NCBI RefSeq assembly: GCF_000764305.2
Contig: NW_025934831.1
Location: 1-64,000 of the forward strand
Length of the DNA: 64,000 bases
Reading direction: 5' to 3'
Source: Hyalella azteca
Lineage: Eukaryota; Arthropoda; Malacostraca; Amphipoda; Hyalellidae
Shown here: one piece after another, positions 25,907 to 36,640 of the stretch
Position numbering within the stretch: the first letter of the stretch is position 1
Layout: every line of letters begins with the position of its first letter
The notes under the pieces: model-generated
Databases searched by the model: none
Told to the model about the DNA's origin: nothing
Seen by the model: the letters and a program-made list of their open reading frames with translations, nothing else
Program-made: the position numbers and the translations under genes

Positions 25907-26989
25907 TTTCGTCTTCTACATATTCTGGACAAGTGCCAATCTGGAAAAAGTGCTCTGGACGCTACACTACATAACAACAATCAAAGCATCGATGAGAAAT
26001 TCGAAAGTGACAATATTACAATTTTTAATCACGCATCATTAAATTACACAAGTTATATGCAGCAAAGTCATCTACAGCACCTCTTGCACGCATTGCTGAA
26101 ACACTTATCGTTGATCTATATATTCGAATCAATTGATTCATTGATTTTAATTCTACCCAAATCACTGATTTGATTCCAGACATCAATGATCTTAGTTAAA
26201 TCAATGCATGCTGAAATTGTATCATCAGAGCATATTTCAGATGGATTTACTAAACATATATCTTTCAATCACAATAATAAATTTATCTAAATGGATTTAA
26301 ATTTTCAGACACTAAAATATAGATGCTAGTCTAATCTAATCTAGTATTCGTAGATTTCAATAGATTGCTTGAAATTTTATATGAACGTAACTTGGTATTT
26401 GAATTTGAAAGCTCGCATAGCAATGACACACATTATACGTGACATTTTATGAACAGTAATTCCTTTCGAATTCTCGCTCATTTATAACAAAATTTTTGAA
26501 TGATTGTATCCATTTGTATCCAGTAATCATAAAAAATGTATTTAATGTGATTATTCATTTCTGAATGCCTAAATCACCAAACTATTTACCAAACTAATTA
26601 TGAAGAAATAAAAGAAACATGCACAACATTGAGTCGCGTAAGTCAAATGTTATACAGCAGCGTTATTGAATACTCGTCAGGCAAATAACGTTCATATTAC
26701 GTTTAAATAACGTTGATAAACCAAGCAACCTTTCATTTCAACGTTGATTAAACGGCAAGTTGTCTGGAGGGTAGACTCATGTCAGTTAATTAGGCTAGTT
26801 AATTTTTTACTGAGAACATGTCCAGTGCTTGGTGCTGGTTTCACTAAGCTAATGAATTCAAGCCTTCAAGAGAAGATGTGAACAATAATTATTATGATGT
26901 ACACACAGCACAGCATGCTCCACACAGCTCGCGACACGACTGGAGGGGCGGAGAGGACATTAGGTACAGTCCTTATGTCCTTTTATAAA

Positions 26990-28262
26990 GTTTAGGACTT
27001 CCTGGTCCAAGGCTATGCTGATGGACCGCCTTCGTCGTCCTGCGTCTCCAAGCCTTTGATAGGCAGGTTGCCCGCCATCATCGCCTGCGAAGAAACTTTG
27101 GATCGTTGGAACATCGCCTCAGGGAAGTAGAACACAACCAAACGATCTGGAATCTTGCTCTAAAATGCAACCAGTCGTCTCCTGAATGTTTCAAGGGTGA
27201 ACTCTCCTCTTATCAGCACCTTCGGCAAAGCGGTGGAACCGCTATGGAAAAAAGATCGGATCCGCTATGGGAAAAGATCCCTCACGAAGAGTCTGAATTC
27301 TGGCCACAGCTCGATTATTAAATGGGGGTATCCTGCACAATCTACTCCACCTTTCATTGTGATATGCCACTATCTTAAAGACCTCTATTTCAAAGTTTAG
27401 AGCCAGTCCAGTTATCATCATCCAAGTGCACAGTGTGATATGCCTCCCTTTTTCTCTCCAGTGAGTACAGTCCCAGGTGTTTCAACCTGTCCCAGTAGTC
27501 CATGCAGTTCCCGCATCACGTTGGATGTGGACCTGGAAGTCCGCTGAACTTCTTCCTAATGCCGAAACGAGGCTGCCTTGAGTGGCGCTCACAGCTGGCA
27601 GCAGTACTCCAGAATGGGAAGCACGGTACTCTGAAAAATGTAATCATTGACTCCGATTATCTGGTTCAAAATGTCCGCCAGTTATATCTCATCTCTTGTC
27701 TGCCTGTCGACACTATTGCCGCACCAGGTCATTAAACTTAACTTCAGAAATAATTAACACTCCGAGATCACGAACAATCCGCTTCTCCTCAGTTTCTGTG
27801 CCATCCAACGCCAAGTAGCGGTGCAACATTCCAACTTTTATACTAACTCTGTATCTCATTACTTCGAACTTGGTGCCGTTGAATTGCATATTATTCACCA
27901 GGGCCAGCACGCAGATAGCCGACAAATCATCTTGTAACCTCTCGTAGACCAAGTCGTCTGTGATCTTCATCAGCGCCCTTGTATCCTGTGCAAATGACGA
28001 TGTAGATGAATGGGAAATTTCCGAGTCGATGTCAGCGATGTGGATGAAGAATATGATTGGGCCAAGTATTGAGTCCTGTAGCACTCCGCTTCTCAATCTT
28101 GCTTTGCTCGATTTTGAGTGTCCCATTGCGATAGCTTGTACTATATTTGTAAGTAAGCTTTGTATCTACTCAAACAGGTTTCTTACTGCCCGCAGCAGCC
28201 GCAGCTTTCTGAAGAGCACTCCTTGGTCAAATTTGTTAGAAGATTTAGCAAAGTCCAGGCAT
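26990..28262 (-). mobile_element. Jockey-superfamily LINE, decayed, beside gene copy A
   Basis: Same family as 54369-55690 but older. The open stretch 28126-27713 shows LRSGVLQDSILGP, SSFAQDTRALM (RT box decayed from FADD to FAQD), LQDDLSAICVLA and KRIVRDLGVLI. The rest is recognisable only in pieces. Ends approximate. Confidence 0.68.
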
Positions 28263-28582
28263 ACTACGTCTGCACCTTTACTCCCCACATAACATACTCC
28301 ACACAGTACGCCCTACCAGCATTCCCCACGCAGCGGGCCCCACACAACCAACCCCAAACAGCATGCTTCACACAACATATCCGAAACAGCACAAAGTTGT
28401 AGCCCCACACACTACGCTCCACACAACACGGAAACAAAACATGATCCACACAACATGCCTCATACAACACAACTCACACATACGCCTCACGGACCACGCC
28501 TCACACAACAGTCATCTCACAAAATACACCTCACACAACAGTCAGTCATCTCACAAAGTACACCTCACACTACAGTCATCTC
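28263..28582. repeat. 30-bp minisatellite of copy A with degenerate CACA-rich extension
   Basis: Roughly three recognisable 30-bp units at 28500-28582. Before them lie about 230 bp of diverged ~15-bp CCACACAACAT-like repeats reaching the LINE end near 28262. Confidence 0.6.
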
Positions 28583-28800
28583 ACACAACACCGCCGCTGT
28601 GGACTCAGGCGCTTGGTTGACCAGCCGGTAATCCTGCCTGGGAGACATCCAGGCTTGGCTGCGGGTGACATCCGCATTGGGGAAATTTTCTGCCCACGGG
28701 AACACTCCCACACTCCCCGTGATCCCCTTGCCGTCTCCCCACTCCCATTGGGTGCCGCTGAGCTGAGCTTTGATCCAAACATTTCGCCTCGGGTTCAGGC
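28565..28800 (-). CDS. Copy A exon 4
   Basis: Acceptor CTTTCCACAG|. Encodes NVWIKAQLSGTQWEWGDG, FPWAENFPNADV and AAVLCEMTVV, then TGA at 28565-28567. The conserved N of the VWIN motif is K here. Reading frame fully open. Confidence 0.72.
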
Positions 28801-29621
28801 CTGTGGAAAGTGGGTTAGATTCAGTATTTAGTATTTACTTAAAAGGCATCCCGTTTCTGGATAATCGGAAAGGATGAAATTCAAGCCAGGCACATATTAG
28901 TATGCTCACTCAGCCCTCAGCCTCGGGCTTCAGTTACACCCGAGCTGTCACGAGGGAAGGTGTTCATGACGTTATTCTCTGCATCGATGACTCGCTTCAG
29001 AGTGAACTACAAAAACACGTAACTTAAGTATCTTGGCTACGATAAATGCCTTTATATAACGCACGCGCCGTCAGTGGCCGTTTCTCGGCTGTCCTGAAAA
29101 CCTCCAACCGCTCTCACTGCAAACCTATCTCTTCCTAGAGTTTTGAAGCTTACAGCAATCAAAGATATACCGTTCAATTCGCAAAAAATCTACAAAATGT
29201 CGTATGCGTTTACCTATTTTCTTTATAGTTTGGATTTATTCTGCAAAAATATACAGTGGCCAGGGGTAAAATCAAAACACTTCTGAAAAGTTTACAAAAA
29301 ATGCCCCCACATCCACAAAAATGAGAATTTAAAAAAACGCATACATCATGTTATAGATATGGTCAATACGCAATGATTGTTATGTTACTCGACATGTAGC
29401 GTGAAAATCCTAGGAGGAGATAGATTTCTACAGTATCCCCTTTTTTGGCAGTTTTCTAAGAATTTCACGTTTTCTGTAATTTTTTCGAAAATTTTACATC
29501 AACAAAAAAGTCTTAGATTTCTGTTTTACATTTGTGCACCAAGTTTCGTAGTGATCCGTCAGTAAATAACCGAGATACAAATGACCCAGACGCTCTACCT
29601 AAATGGATTTACTAAGATCAG

Positions 29622-29822
29622 GGCCCATACTTTCAAAAAAAGTTTAGAGATCGTAAGTTCATCAGCCAATCATTGACGGCCTTTCAAGCCACTCTTTTAA
29701 AAACAGTTAAGAGATCGTAAGTTCATCAGCCAATCATTGACGGCCTTTCAAGCAAAATCCACCAATCATAGACAAGAAAATAGAACGTAAATACTTGCGT
29801 TCACTTAGCGAATTTTAAAAGT
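29622..29822 (+). mobile_element. MITE, long variant with internal duplication (copy 4)
   Basis: Left part of the element occurs twice, joined by AAGCCACTCTTTTAAAAACA. The right end is eroded. It abuts copy 5 and lies in intron 3 of gene copy A. Confidence 0.7.
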
Positions 29823-29825
29823 CTG

Positions 29826-29969
29826 GGGCCATACTTTCAAAACTCGCTACGTGAACGTAAGTACTTACGCTCAATTTTCTTGTCTATGATTGGTGGATTT
29901 TGCATGAAAGGCCGTCAATGATTGGCTGATGAACTTACGATCTCTTAACTTTTTTTGAAAGTATAGGCC
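29826..29969 (-). mobile_element. ~144-bp MITE, copy 5
   Basis: Full length with CTG at 29823-29825 and 29970-29972. Ends 16 bp from the exon 3 donor of gene copy A. Confidence 0.8.
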
Positions 29970-29985
29970 CTGGCCCAGAACTTAC

Positions 29986-30159
29986 TGCTTGCATTCAAAC
30001 CGTCCCTGACTGCAACGAAGACTAAGGCGTCAGAGAGGATGGCGACGCTGGCGCCCCTGGGGCAGAAGAGCTGCGCGTGGTTCCTGTCGACGAGGACGTC
30101 AACGTAGACGAAAGTCCTGGCGCCATCTTTGTACAACACGCGCGTGTGGTTGAAGTCGC
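29986..30159 (-). CDS. Copy A exon 3
   Basis: 174 nt, acceptor CATCTGCAG|, donor CAAGCA|GTAAGT. Encodes RTFVYVDVLVDRNHAQLFC. Sequence identical to copy B. A complete MITE (29826-29969) ends 16 bp inside the following intron. Confidence 0.72.
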
Positions 30160-30290
30160 CTGCAGATGAGAAGCGAGCTTATTTTTACGATATTGGCTTA
30201 CGAAAGACGTTGAAAAACTGAAACGAATTAGATAGTCTGTGATTAAATCATTAAATTCTTATTAAACATTACAAGAATGGGAAATTTCAC

Positions 30291-30446
30291 GTTTGAGGAA
30301 GGTGTAGGCGTTGTCGTCGGGCTGCAGCAGCAGAGGCACGGCAGTGGCAGTGGAGAAGGAGCAGGACGCCGCCCTACCAGCGGTGGCAGGGACGTACGAG
30401 AAGACCGTGCAGCTCGCGTCCCACCAGCACTTCAACTTGCACGTGC
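30291..30446 (-). CDS. Copy A exon 2
   Basis: 156 nt, acceptor TTCATGGCAG|, donor AAAC|GTGAAA. Differs from B and C at the codon giving N in PDDNAYTF (L in the others). Cysteine pattern intact. Confidence 0.7.
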
Positions 30447-30537
30447 CTGCCATGAAGAAAAAATTAGTTTACTTAGTTGAAAACACTAATTAATCATGTT
30501 AAAATTTGTACACAAATTAGTTTACTCAGATGAAAGG

Positions 30538-30705
30538 CAATAAGTCCAGCAGCTATCTCAATCAATAGTCGGTTATGGAAAGATCGGGTTCCAGAGGCCT
30601 GATCCCTTGTGAATCAAGTCACGAAAAATTCAAGAATCGGCAACAGGCCATGGGCCTATTTTTTCAGTGCCGACACTTCTATGCTATTCTATTCTATTCT
30701 AAAAC
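30538..30705 (+). mobile_element. CR1-like LINE 3' end fragment
   Basis: Plus-strand copy of the LINE 3' terminus, including ATCGGGTTCCAGAGGCC and AATCGGCAACAGGCC, ending in ATTCT repeats. It sits head to head with LINE copy A, separated by ~70 bp of array. Confidence 0.75.
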
Positions 30706-30776
30706 TGTTATTCACCATGATTAAATTTGTACGCAAATGAGTTTACTCTGAAGAAAAAAGTTATTCATCATAAAAT

Positions 30777-33555
30777 AGAATAGAAGCTTTGTCGGCACTG
30801 GAGAAATAGGCCCATGGCCTATTGTCGATTCTTATACTTTTCGTGACTTGATTCACAAGGGATCCGGCCTTTGGAACCCGATCTTTCCATAACTGACGAT
30901 TGATTGAGATAGCTGCTGGACTTATTGCCTGCTGGTCCGTAATTTGCTAGGCATTTTAAGACTGAACATATGATGCTCCTGCATAACTTCGTCTAGTCTG
31001 TACTTGACGGCGTTCATACTCGGAGCGTCAACGATGCTATCAGGGAGGCTGTTCCACATGTCGGTGACTCGAAGCGAAAAGAAAGGTTGTCGCATGGATG
31101 TGTTACAACGCAGTTTTTTCAATTTATAGCCGTGGCCCGTGGTGTTGGTTCTTGTTTCAAATTCTAGTAATCCTTCTGGGACCTTGTATAATAAACCATT
31201 AGTATACTTGTATACTTCAATGAGGTCACCACGCAGACGTCAATAACTGAGGCTTGGAAGCTTCATAATCTCTAATCTTTCCTCATAGGACTTGCCTTTC
31301 AAGCCCCGAATTATCCTTGTTGCACGTCTTTGAACACTCTCGACTAAATTTTTGTCCTTTTCAAGTTCGGTGACCACACGACGTTTCCAAACTCTAGGTT
31401 CGGGCGCACAACAGTAACCTCATCCTCTGCAAAGGATCCATTTGTCCAGTCTAGCTCGCTCTGAAAGATTAAAATCACCAACGATCAACGTGTGTTGTAG
31501 CGGTCCGACTTTCTGTCGTTCGCGCTCTTCTTCTTTCTTTCCGACGCATTACTCGGAGCTGAAATTGGGCATGAGCCGGGGTTGGCTCACTCTCGATTGA
31601 GCCGCCTGCCTGGGCGGACGTGGTAGAACACAGTTATTGGTCGGCAAGGATATACCTTTGATGGACCTCCGAAGCTGCCGTCAAGCATTCATTTGAACCA
31701 GAGTTCTTGTATTTTGGTTACGTCATTCGTCGGCCATGGACAGGTGCGGCTGCAGGCAATCGGAGCTACAGTACCAGTCTCAAGACGGTAACGCTTCCGG
31801 CGCTGTACGTCGCATGGACTTGGTCGTTGTGAACATTTGTCTTTCCACTCGTGTAATAGTGTTGAAGGAAGCTGCAACTTGTTCGCAACGTTGGAAAAAT
31901 GTGCCGGCGTAATCTCTCGGCAAGCACTGCGCTCCTCCGCTAGATTCACACACTTTGAATTGATTTGACTTGGACGATCTTCGCTAAAGTGTGATTTCCT
32001 CTATGCGATAACGGATGGGCCCAGCTACATCTAGTGTTCTTTAATGTTCAACTGTACATTTTCGGTCTGGTAGCCATCTATGATTAGTGATGTACCTCTC
32101 ATGAAGTTGCTTGTTCATTTATATACATTGTTTACTAAATATATAGTTCATGCTTTCATTTATATTGTTTGTTGATTCTTTCTAACTATCCCGTTGGGGT
32201 AGCCCATATGTGTTGCCCCCTCTCCCGCAACAGTGTGACCTACGGAAAGTCATGCTCGGTAAAAGTTTAATACTTTATCGTTATCAGAGAAACTGTTTAG
32301 TGATCTAAACATGACTTCTATGAGGAGGCTATCTTTGCCTTTGAGAGAAAGTTCGCACCACACTGATTCTCTTGCTGATTAATGCTTTGCAGATAATTTG
32401 ATTTGCTGGGCCCCATAAGAGGTTCTAACCCACAAAGCTAAACCTCTACTGCACTGCTCTTCATTTAAGTTATGAAAACAATCAAAACCTGGCAACTGAA
32501 ATTCAACAGGTACAATTTTCCCCCCGTGATTTTTAGGGAGTGCACTCGTTTTCGATCACAGTTTACAGTTTACTTTTTTGTTCAAAACGGAATCCGAGTT
32601 CGTGTAAAAACATTTTAAAACTTTTTGTACACTTTCACTTTGATGCATGCATTTACTTCTTACATTATTTATTGGCCTGCATGGAACCATGGACACGACT
32701 TCTTACTTGTCTACCAGCTCGGCTGACTGACCGCGTGCGGCCGGTGTTATCTTGACATCGTGAGAATGTTTGACCTGAGTCTCCGTGCTTTTCCGCCCGA
32801 CTTTTTACAGCGCTAAGTGCAGGTTGTTGGCAGTCCTGGCAATACCAATGTACAGTCTTGTTTCTGCGAATAACCGAGCAGTCTGTCTTGCTCAACTTTG
32901 CACAATTGTTGCAGATGATGTCCCCGCAACGATCACAGGCCACTGTAGCGTCATTGACGTTAATCGAAACCAGATTGCAAAATTTACAAATTTCCCCTAG
33001 CTCATTTTGCGATTTGATCTTCGCATTCGGTTTAACAGGACTGGGCTATTTTCAATTAATTTTTTTCTTCTCTGACCAGCCATCGTGAAATGCAGGAGCT
33101 AAATAAACACATGTTAAAAACCGAAATCAAGTTGAGTAAAAATTGTACAAATTACCAAAGTGCTGTAAAAACTCTGTTACAGACTTGAGAGTAAGCGGCT
33201 TTCAGAGAGCGGTGATCTCAGCGGCTTAGGTGTTCAGAGTAGAGGTGGGCTTGGACAAGAAAACAAAGGCAGTATTGTCCCGCGTGGGCGAGGCAGTCAC
33301 ACGTTACTCTCGCAAGCAAGCGTCCCTAACTGACTCTAAAAGTCCGCATTATTTAAAATGAAAACACTTTTGCTATAGGCTTGTTCTTTCTATTCGCATT
33401 CTCCTTCACAGACTTCACTGAAATTCGGTCATTCTCTGACACGGATCATAAAAAATGCGAAAAGAGTTCCGAAAACGGCACCGTAAAAGTTACAAATTTC
33501 TAAATTTGGGACCACAAGCACGAGCGACCTCTCTCGACCACGGCTGAACGGGTGA
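30777..33555 (-). mobile_element. CR1-like LINE, copy A (deleted, with nested solo LTR)
   Basis: Paralogue of the LINE at 39563-43640, in the same place in intron 1 of gene copy A. ORF1 is shortened (cysteine cluster CDRCGDIICNNC at about 32940), about 0.6 kb of ORF1 and 1.7 kb of ORF2 including the RT are gone, and a 737-bp LTR splits it. It keeps an endonuclease stretch (RGLALWV, ESVWCELSL) that copy B lost, and the C-terminal motif FFSLRVTDMWNSLPDSIVDA. Confidence 0.75.
31496..32232. mobile_element. Solo LTR (737 bp)
   Basis: Starts TGTAGCGG and ends CGCAACA, the TG...CA ends of an LTR, flanked by GTGT on both sides (31492-31495, 32233-32236). The paralogous LINE copy B has an uninterrupted CGTGTGTGACC at 41992-42002. 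No internal retrotransposon genes are present, so one LTR was left by recombination. Orientation not decided. Family probably Gypsy-like (inference). Confidence 0.72.
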
Positions 33556-34113
33556 GTTTTTGTGTTTACTCTGAAGAAAACAGTTATTTATCATGTTTAA
33601 AATTAAGTGAACAAATGAGTTTACTGGGATGAAAACAGTTATTCATCATGTTTAAATTTTACACAAATGAGTTTACTCGGAAGAAAAAAGTTATTCATCA
33701 TGTTTAAATTTGTACACAAATGCGTTTACTCGAAAAAAAAACAGTTATTCATCATGTTTAAATTTGTACACAAATGAGTTTACTGGGATGAAAACAGTTA
33801 TTCATCATGTTTAAATTTGTACACAAATGAGTTTACTCGCATGAAAATAGTTATTCATCATGTTTAAATTTGCACACAAATTACTTTACATCGGATGCAA
33901 ATAGCAATATTTAATGTCGGAAATTACTCGCAAAATGTGATGCTTCGGAGGCTAAATGGCGCACTCGACGCTTGACTTTGCCGACAATAGGTAAATTGCC
34001 ATGAAATATGGTATAATCTCTAATTATTCATACGCTAAATTGCGATGAAATACGATTTAATCTCAAATTATGCATACGATAAATTACGATGAAATATGGT
34101 AAAATCTCTACCC
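33556..34113. repeat. Intron-1 arrays of copy A (53-bp and ~87-bp units)
   Basis: Six 53-bp units (GTTATTCATCATGTTTAAAT) at 33556-33890, then about one and a half units of the ~87-bp dimeric repeat (ATTCATACGCTAAATTGCGA). The gene duplication ends inside the latter at about 34113. Confidence 0.82.
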
Positions 34114-36267
34114 TGCCACTACGGCCCTGCCACTACGGCCCTGCCACTCCGCCGCCCTGCCACCGTGGCAGCAAACGAAGAACTGGTCGCTGCTGGGATA
34201 CGGCGCTCCGGAGGCCGGCGTTCGTGACTCGATGAAATTGCGATGCTATTTTATTTATTATTTATTTATTTTATTTGTTATTTATACATTTACTTTGATC
34301 TCCGGCAATAAAACTACATCGTATTTAGTGTCTTAAATGTAGACACGTAAATATACAAGATCCACAATTATAGTGCCGAGTTCAATAGTAATTAATGAGG
34401 ATCATTTCATGATGCAGAGTTAGAAATCTTATTTTTATGGCAATGAAAAATAATGCAACATCCACAGTTTTAGGTTCACTTTTTTTGCTGTATAAATAAA
34501 ACTTTAGAATTATTCGATGAAGTTTCCATTCAATATCATAAAATATTTAATTTTATGCATTTTACTTCTCACGAGCAAACCTGCACGACTGTAGCAAACC
34601 TGTAACAATAAATGTCCACGAAACCGTGATTAAATTAGCTCCACTGATTGGCAACGCTCCGTCGCAATGAATTTCAAAGTTTTAACTAATAACTAAATTA
34701 TCGACTTTATGATCATCACAGAAAGAGCCCAAGAAATAAGTGAAACAAACTGTGTGCTTGCTTATTAATTTTTAAAACTCATAAAGAACAATCTGTGTGC
34801 CTGATTTAAGAACTTATAAAGTTGATACCAATCAGGATCGTAAGGTAATTTGTTGAGACTTTCAGCTGCACGATTGGGTGGATTATTTTACGATGAAGTT
34901 TGTTGGAATATAAATTGAAAGTTGAAAACTTAATTGAGCAGGATAATTAAAAGCTTTATTAACTATGTAAAGAATTTTACTGAACATACTTCTCCCGTGT
35001 ACATAAGGTTGGGACCTTTTACGTAGGACCAGAGTTGACGAGCTCAGACAAAATTCATTTTGAACCAAACTTGCACGAGATTGTTCAGCAATTTGGTACG
35101 TTATCATTTACTTATGATCCTTTTATTGCTTGTTAACCTTGGTTTTTTTCTATATTGTTTATAATCTCGAATAACCTAAATTTTGTTTTCAGATTGTTCA
35201 TTCTTCGTTTTCAGAAACCGTTACAATCCACGAGTTTTCATTCCGAACAATCCCCCGAACAAAGAACCATATTCTTTACAAACTTCATGATCGTTACAAA
35301 TATGATTTTTATTTTGGAATACAAAGGTAACACAGTGCATGTCTATTTTTCGTGAAGAATCGAGAACGTAAGTTGATCGAAGATATGCACACAGTCTGTA
35401 GTCTATAGGCCTGAAATTCATGCATTATATGTATGACCTCGAGCTCATGATTAAAAAAGTTTTGTATGAAATAATAGTCAAAGAAGCTTCCCAGATCAGC
35501 TGCTCGAGAAAAATAACAAATTTTTTATTATTCATTTTCACTGAAGAACTTGCGGTAGCTTAACCATTTCGATGAGTGCGATCTGGAATTATTGAATTTT
35601 GGCGGTAACCTTTTGTTTGTGAAGTTTTTTTTTAGATTAACGTGATTATAAACACGCAACTCAGTCATTACTGCAAATTTTTATTTAATAAAATTCGTGG
35701 TATAAAATTTAAAATTGAACCGTTCCATAATTGCTCTTAAAAATTATTCTCTTTGTCAGGGAAGATAATGTGATTATTTCGTTTAATTCTTAATTCTTAA
35801 ATAGATTCCTCAAATCTATTAGAATCTAAAGTGTCATTAAAATCTAAGAAATATTGAGAAATTATTCAATTAAATCACGCGAAAACCTAAATAAATCGAG
35901 AAAAGCAAGATAAATACTAATTATATAATAATTATCGGAATTATCGCACATGCGTCATTATCAGACTCACTCATCAAATAGAATTAAAACTAATGTCTAC
36001 AATAAGCTACGTGTAATCACCTTAAGTAGAATGAAATACAGAAGAGAATCGAAATATTCTCCCAGTTTATTTTGTTTACTTTTTGCGAAACCTGAATTGT
36101 ATCTTGAAATATCTTATCATCCTATCAATATAAATTGATAGATTTTATTTTCAATCACCGGAAGTTTACGAAATGATCGTTACTTTGAGTTTTGATCGGA
36201 AATTCGGCGATCTGGATTTCAATTCAACCGATACTGGACTGTAGGAGTTGTTGGACTGTAAACGGTC
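34114..36267. repeat. 3' flank of gene copy B, first copy of a duplicated block
   Basis: Aligns with 52441-54245. Starts with three CTGCCACTACGGC units. It has ~620 bp (34620-35240) that the other copy lacks. No coding sequence recognised. Confidence 0.75.
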
Positions 36268-36434
36268 AACTCACAAAGTACACCTCACACAACAGTCATC
36301 TCACAAAGTACACCTCACACAACAGTCATCTCACAAAGTACACCTCACACAACAGTCATCTCACAAAGTACACCTCACACAACAGTCATCTCACAAAGTA
36401 CACCTCACACAACAGTCATCTCACAAAGTACCGC
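36268..36434. repeat. 30-bp minisatellite at the end of copy B exon 4
   Basis: Five and a half almost perfect 30-bp units overlapping the last codons of exon 4. Uninterrupted here, so it serves as the empty site for the LINE in copy C. Confidence 0.82.
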
Positions 36435-36640
36435 CGCTGTATACTCAGGCGCAAAATTGACCAGCAGGTAATTCTCCTTGGAAGACATCCAGGCATGGCT
36501 GCGGGTGACATCCGCATTGGGGAAATTTTTTGCCCACGGGAACACTCCCACACTTCCCGTGATCCCCTTGCCGTCTCCCCACTCCCATTGGGTGCCGCTG
36601 AGCTGAGCATTGATCCAAACATTCCGCCTCGGGTTCAGGC
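36405..36640 (-). CDS. Copy B exon 4
   Basis: Acceptor CTTCCCACAG|. Encodes NVWINAQLSGTQWEWGDG, FPWAKNFPNADV and AAVLCEMTVV, then TGA at 36405-36407. The terminal GTACTTTGTGAG is the same string that begins each 30-bp unit of the adjoining array. Confidence 0.75.

Larger units (their letters stand above)
28565..30446 (-). pseudogene. PAN/apple-like plus C-type lectin-like gene, copy A, exons 2-4 without exon 1
   Basis: Exons 30291-30446, 29986-30159 and 28565-28800 are all open, phase 1 and splice-competent. No exon 1 was found between 30.45 kb and the 3' flank of copy B that begins near 34114. The paralogy with copy B breaks at about 34113 inside the intron-1 satellite, upstream (minus sense) of where exon 1 should be. 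Either this is a decapitated pseudogene with no decay yet, or its exons are alternative cassettes reached from exon 1 of copy B; phase-1 borders would allow any such splice. Not resolvable from DNA alone. Confidence 0.6.

Noticed and set aside
30277..30493. Plus-strand frames across 30.3-30.5 kb and 39.07-39.27 kb
   Set aside because: Antisense shadows of lectin exon 2.
31689..31949. 86-codon frame
   Set aside because: Lies inside the solo LTR and has no recognisable domain.
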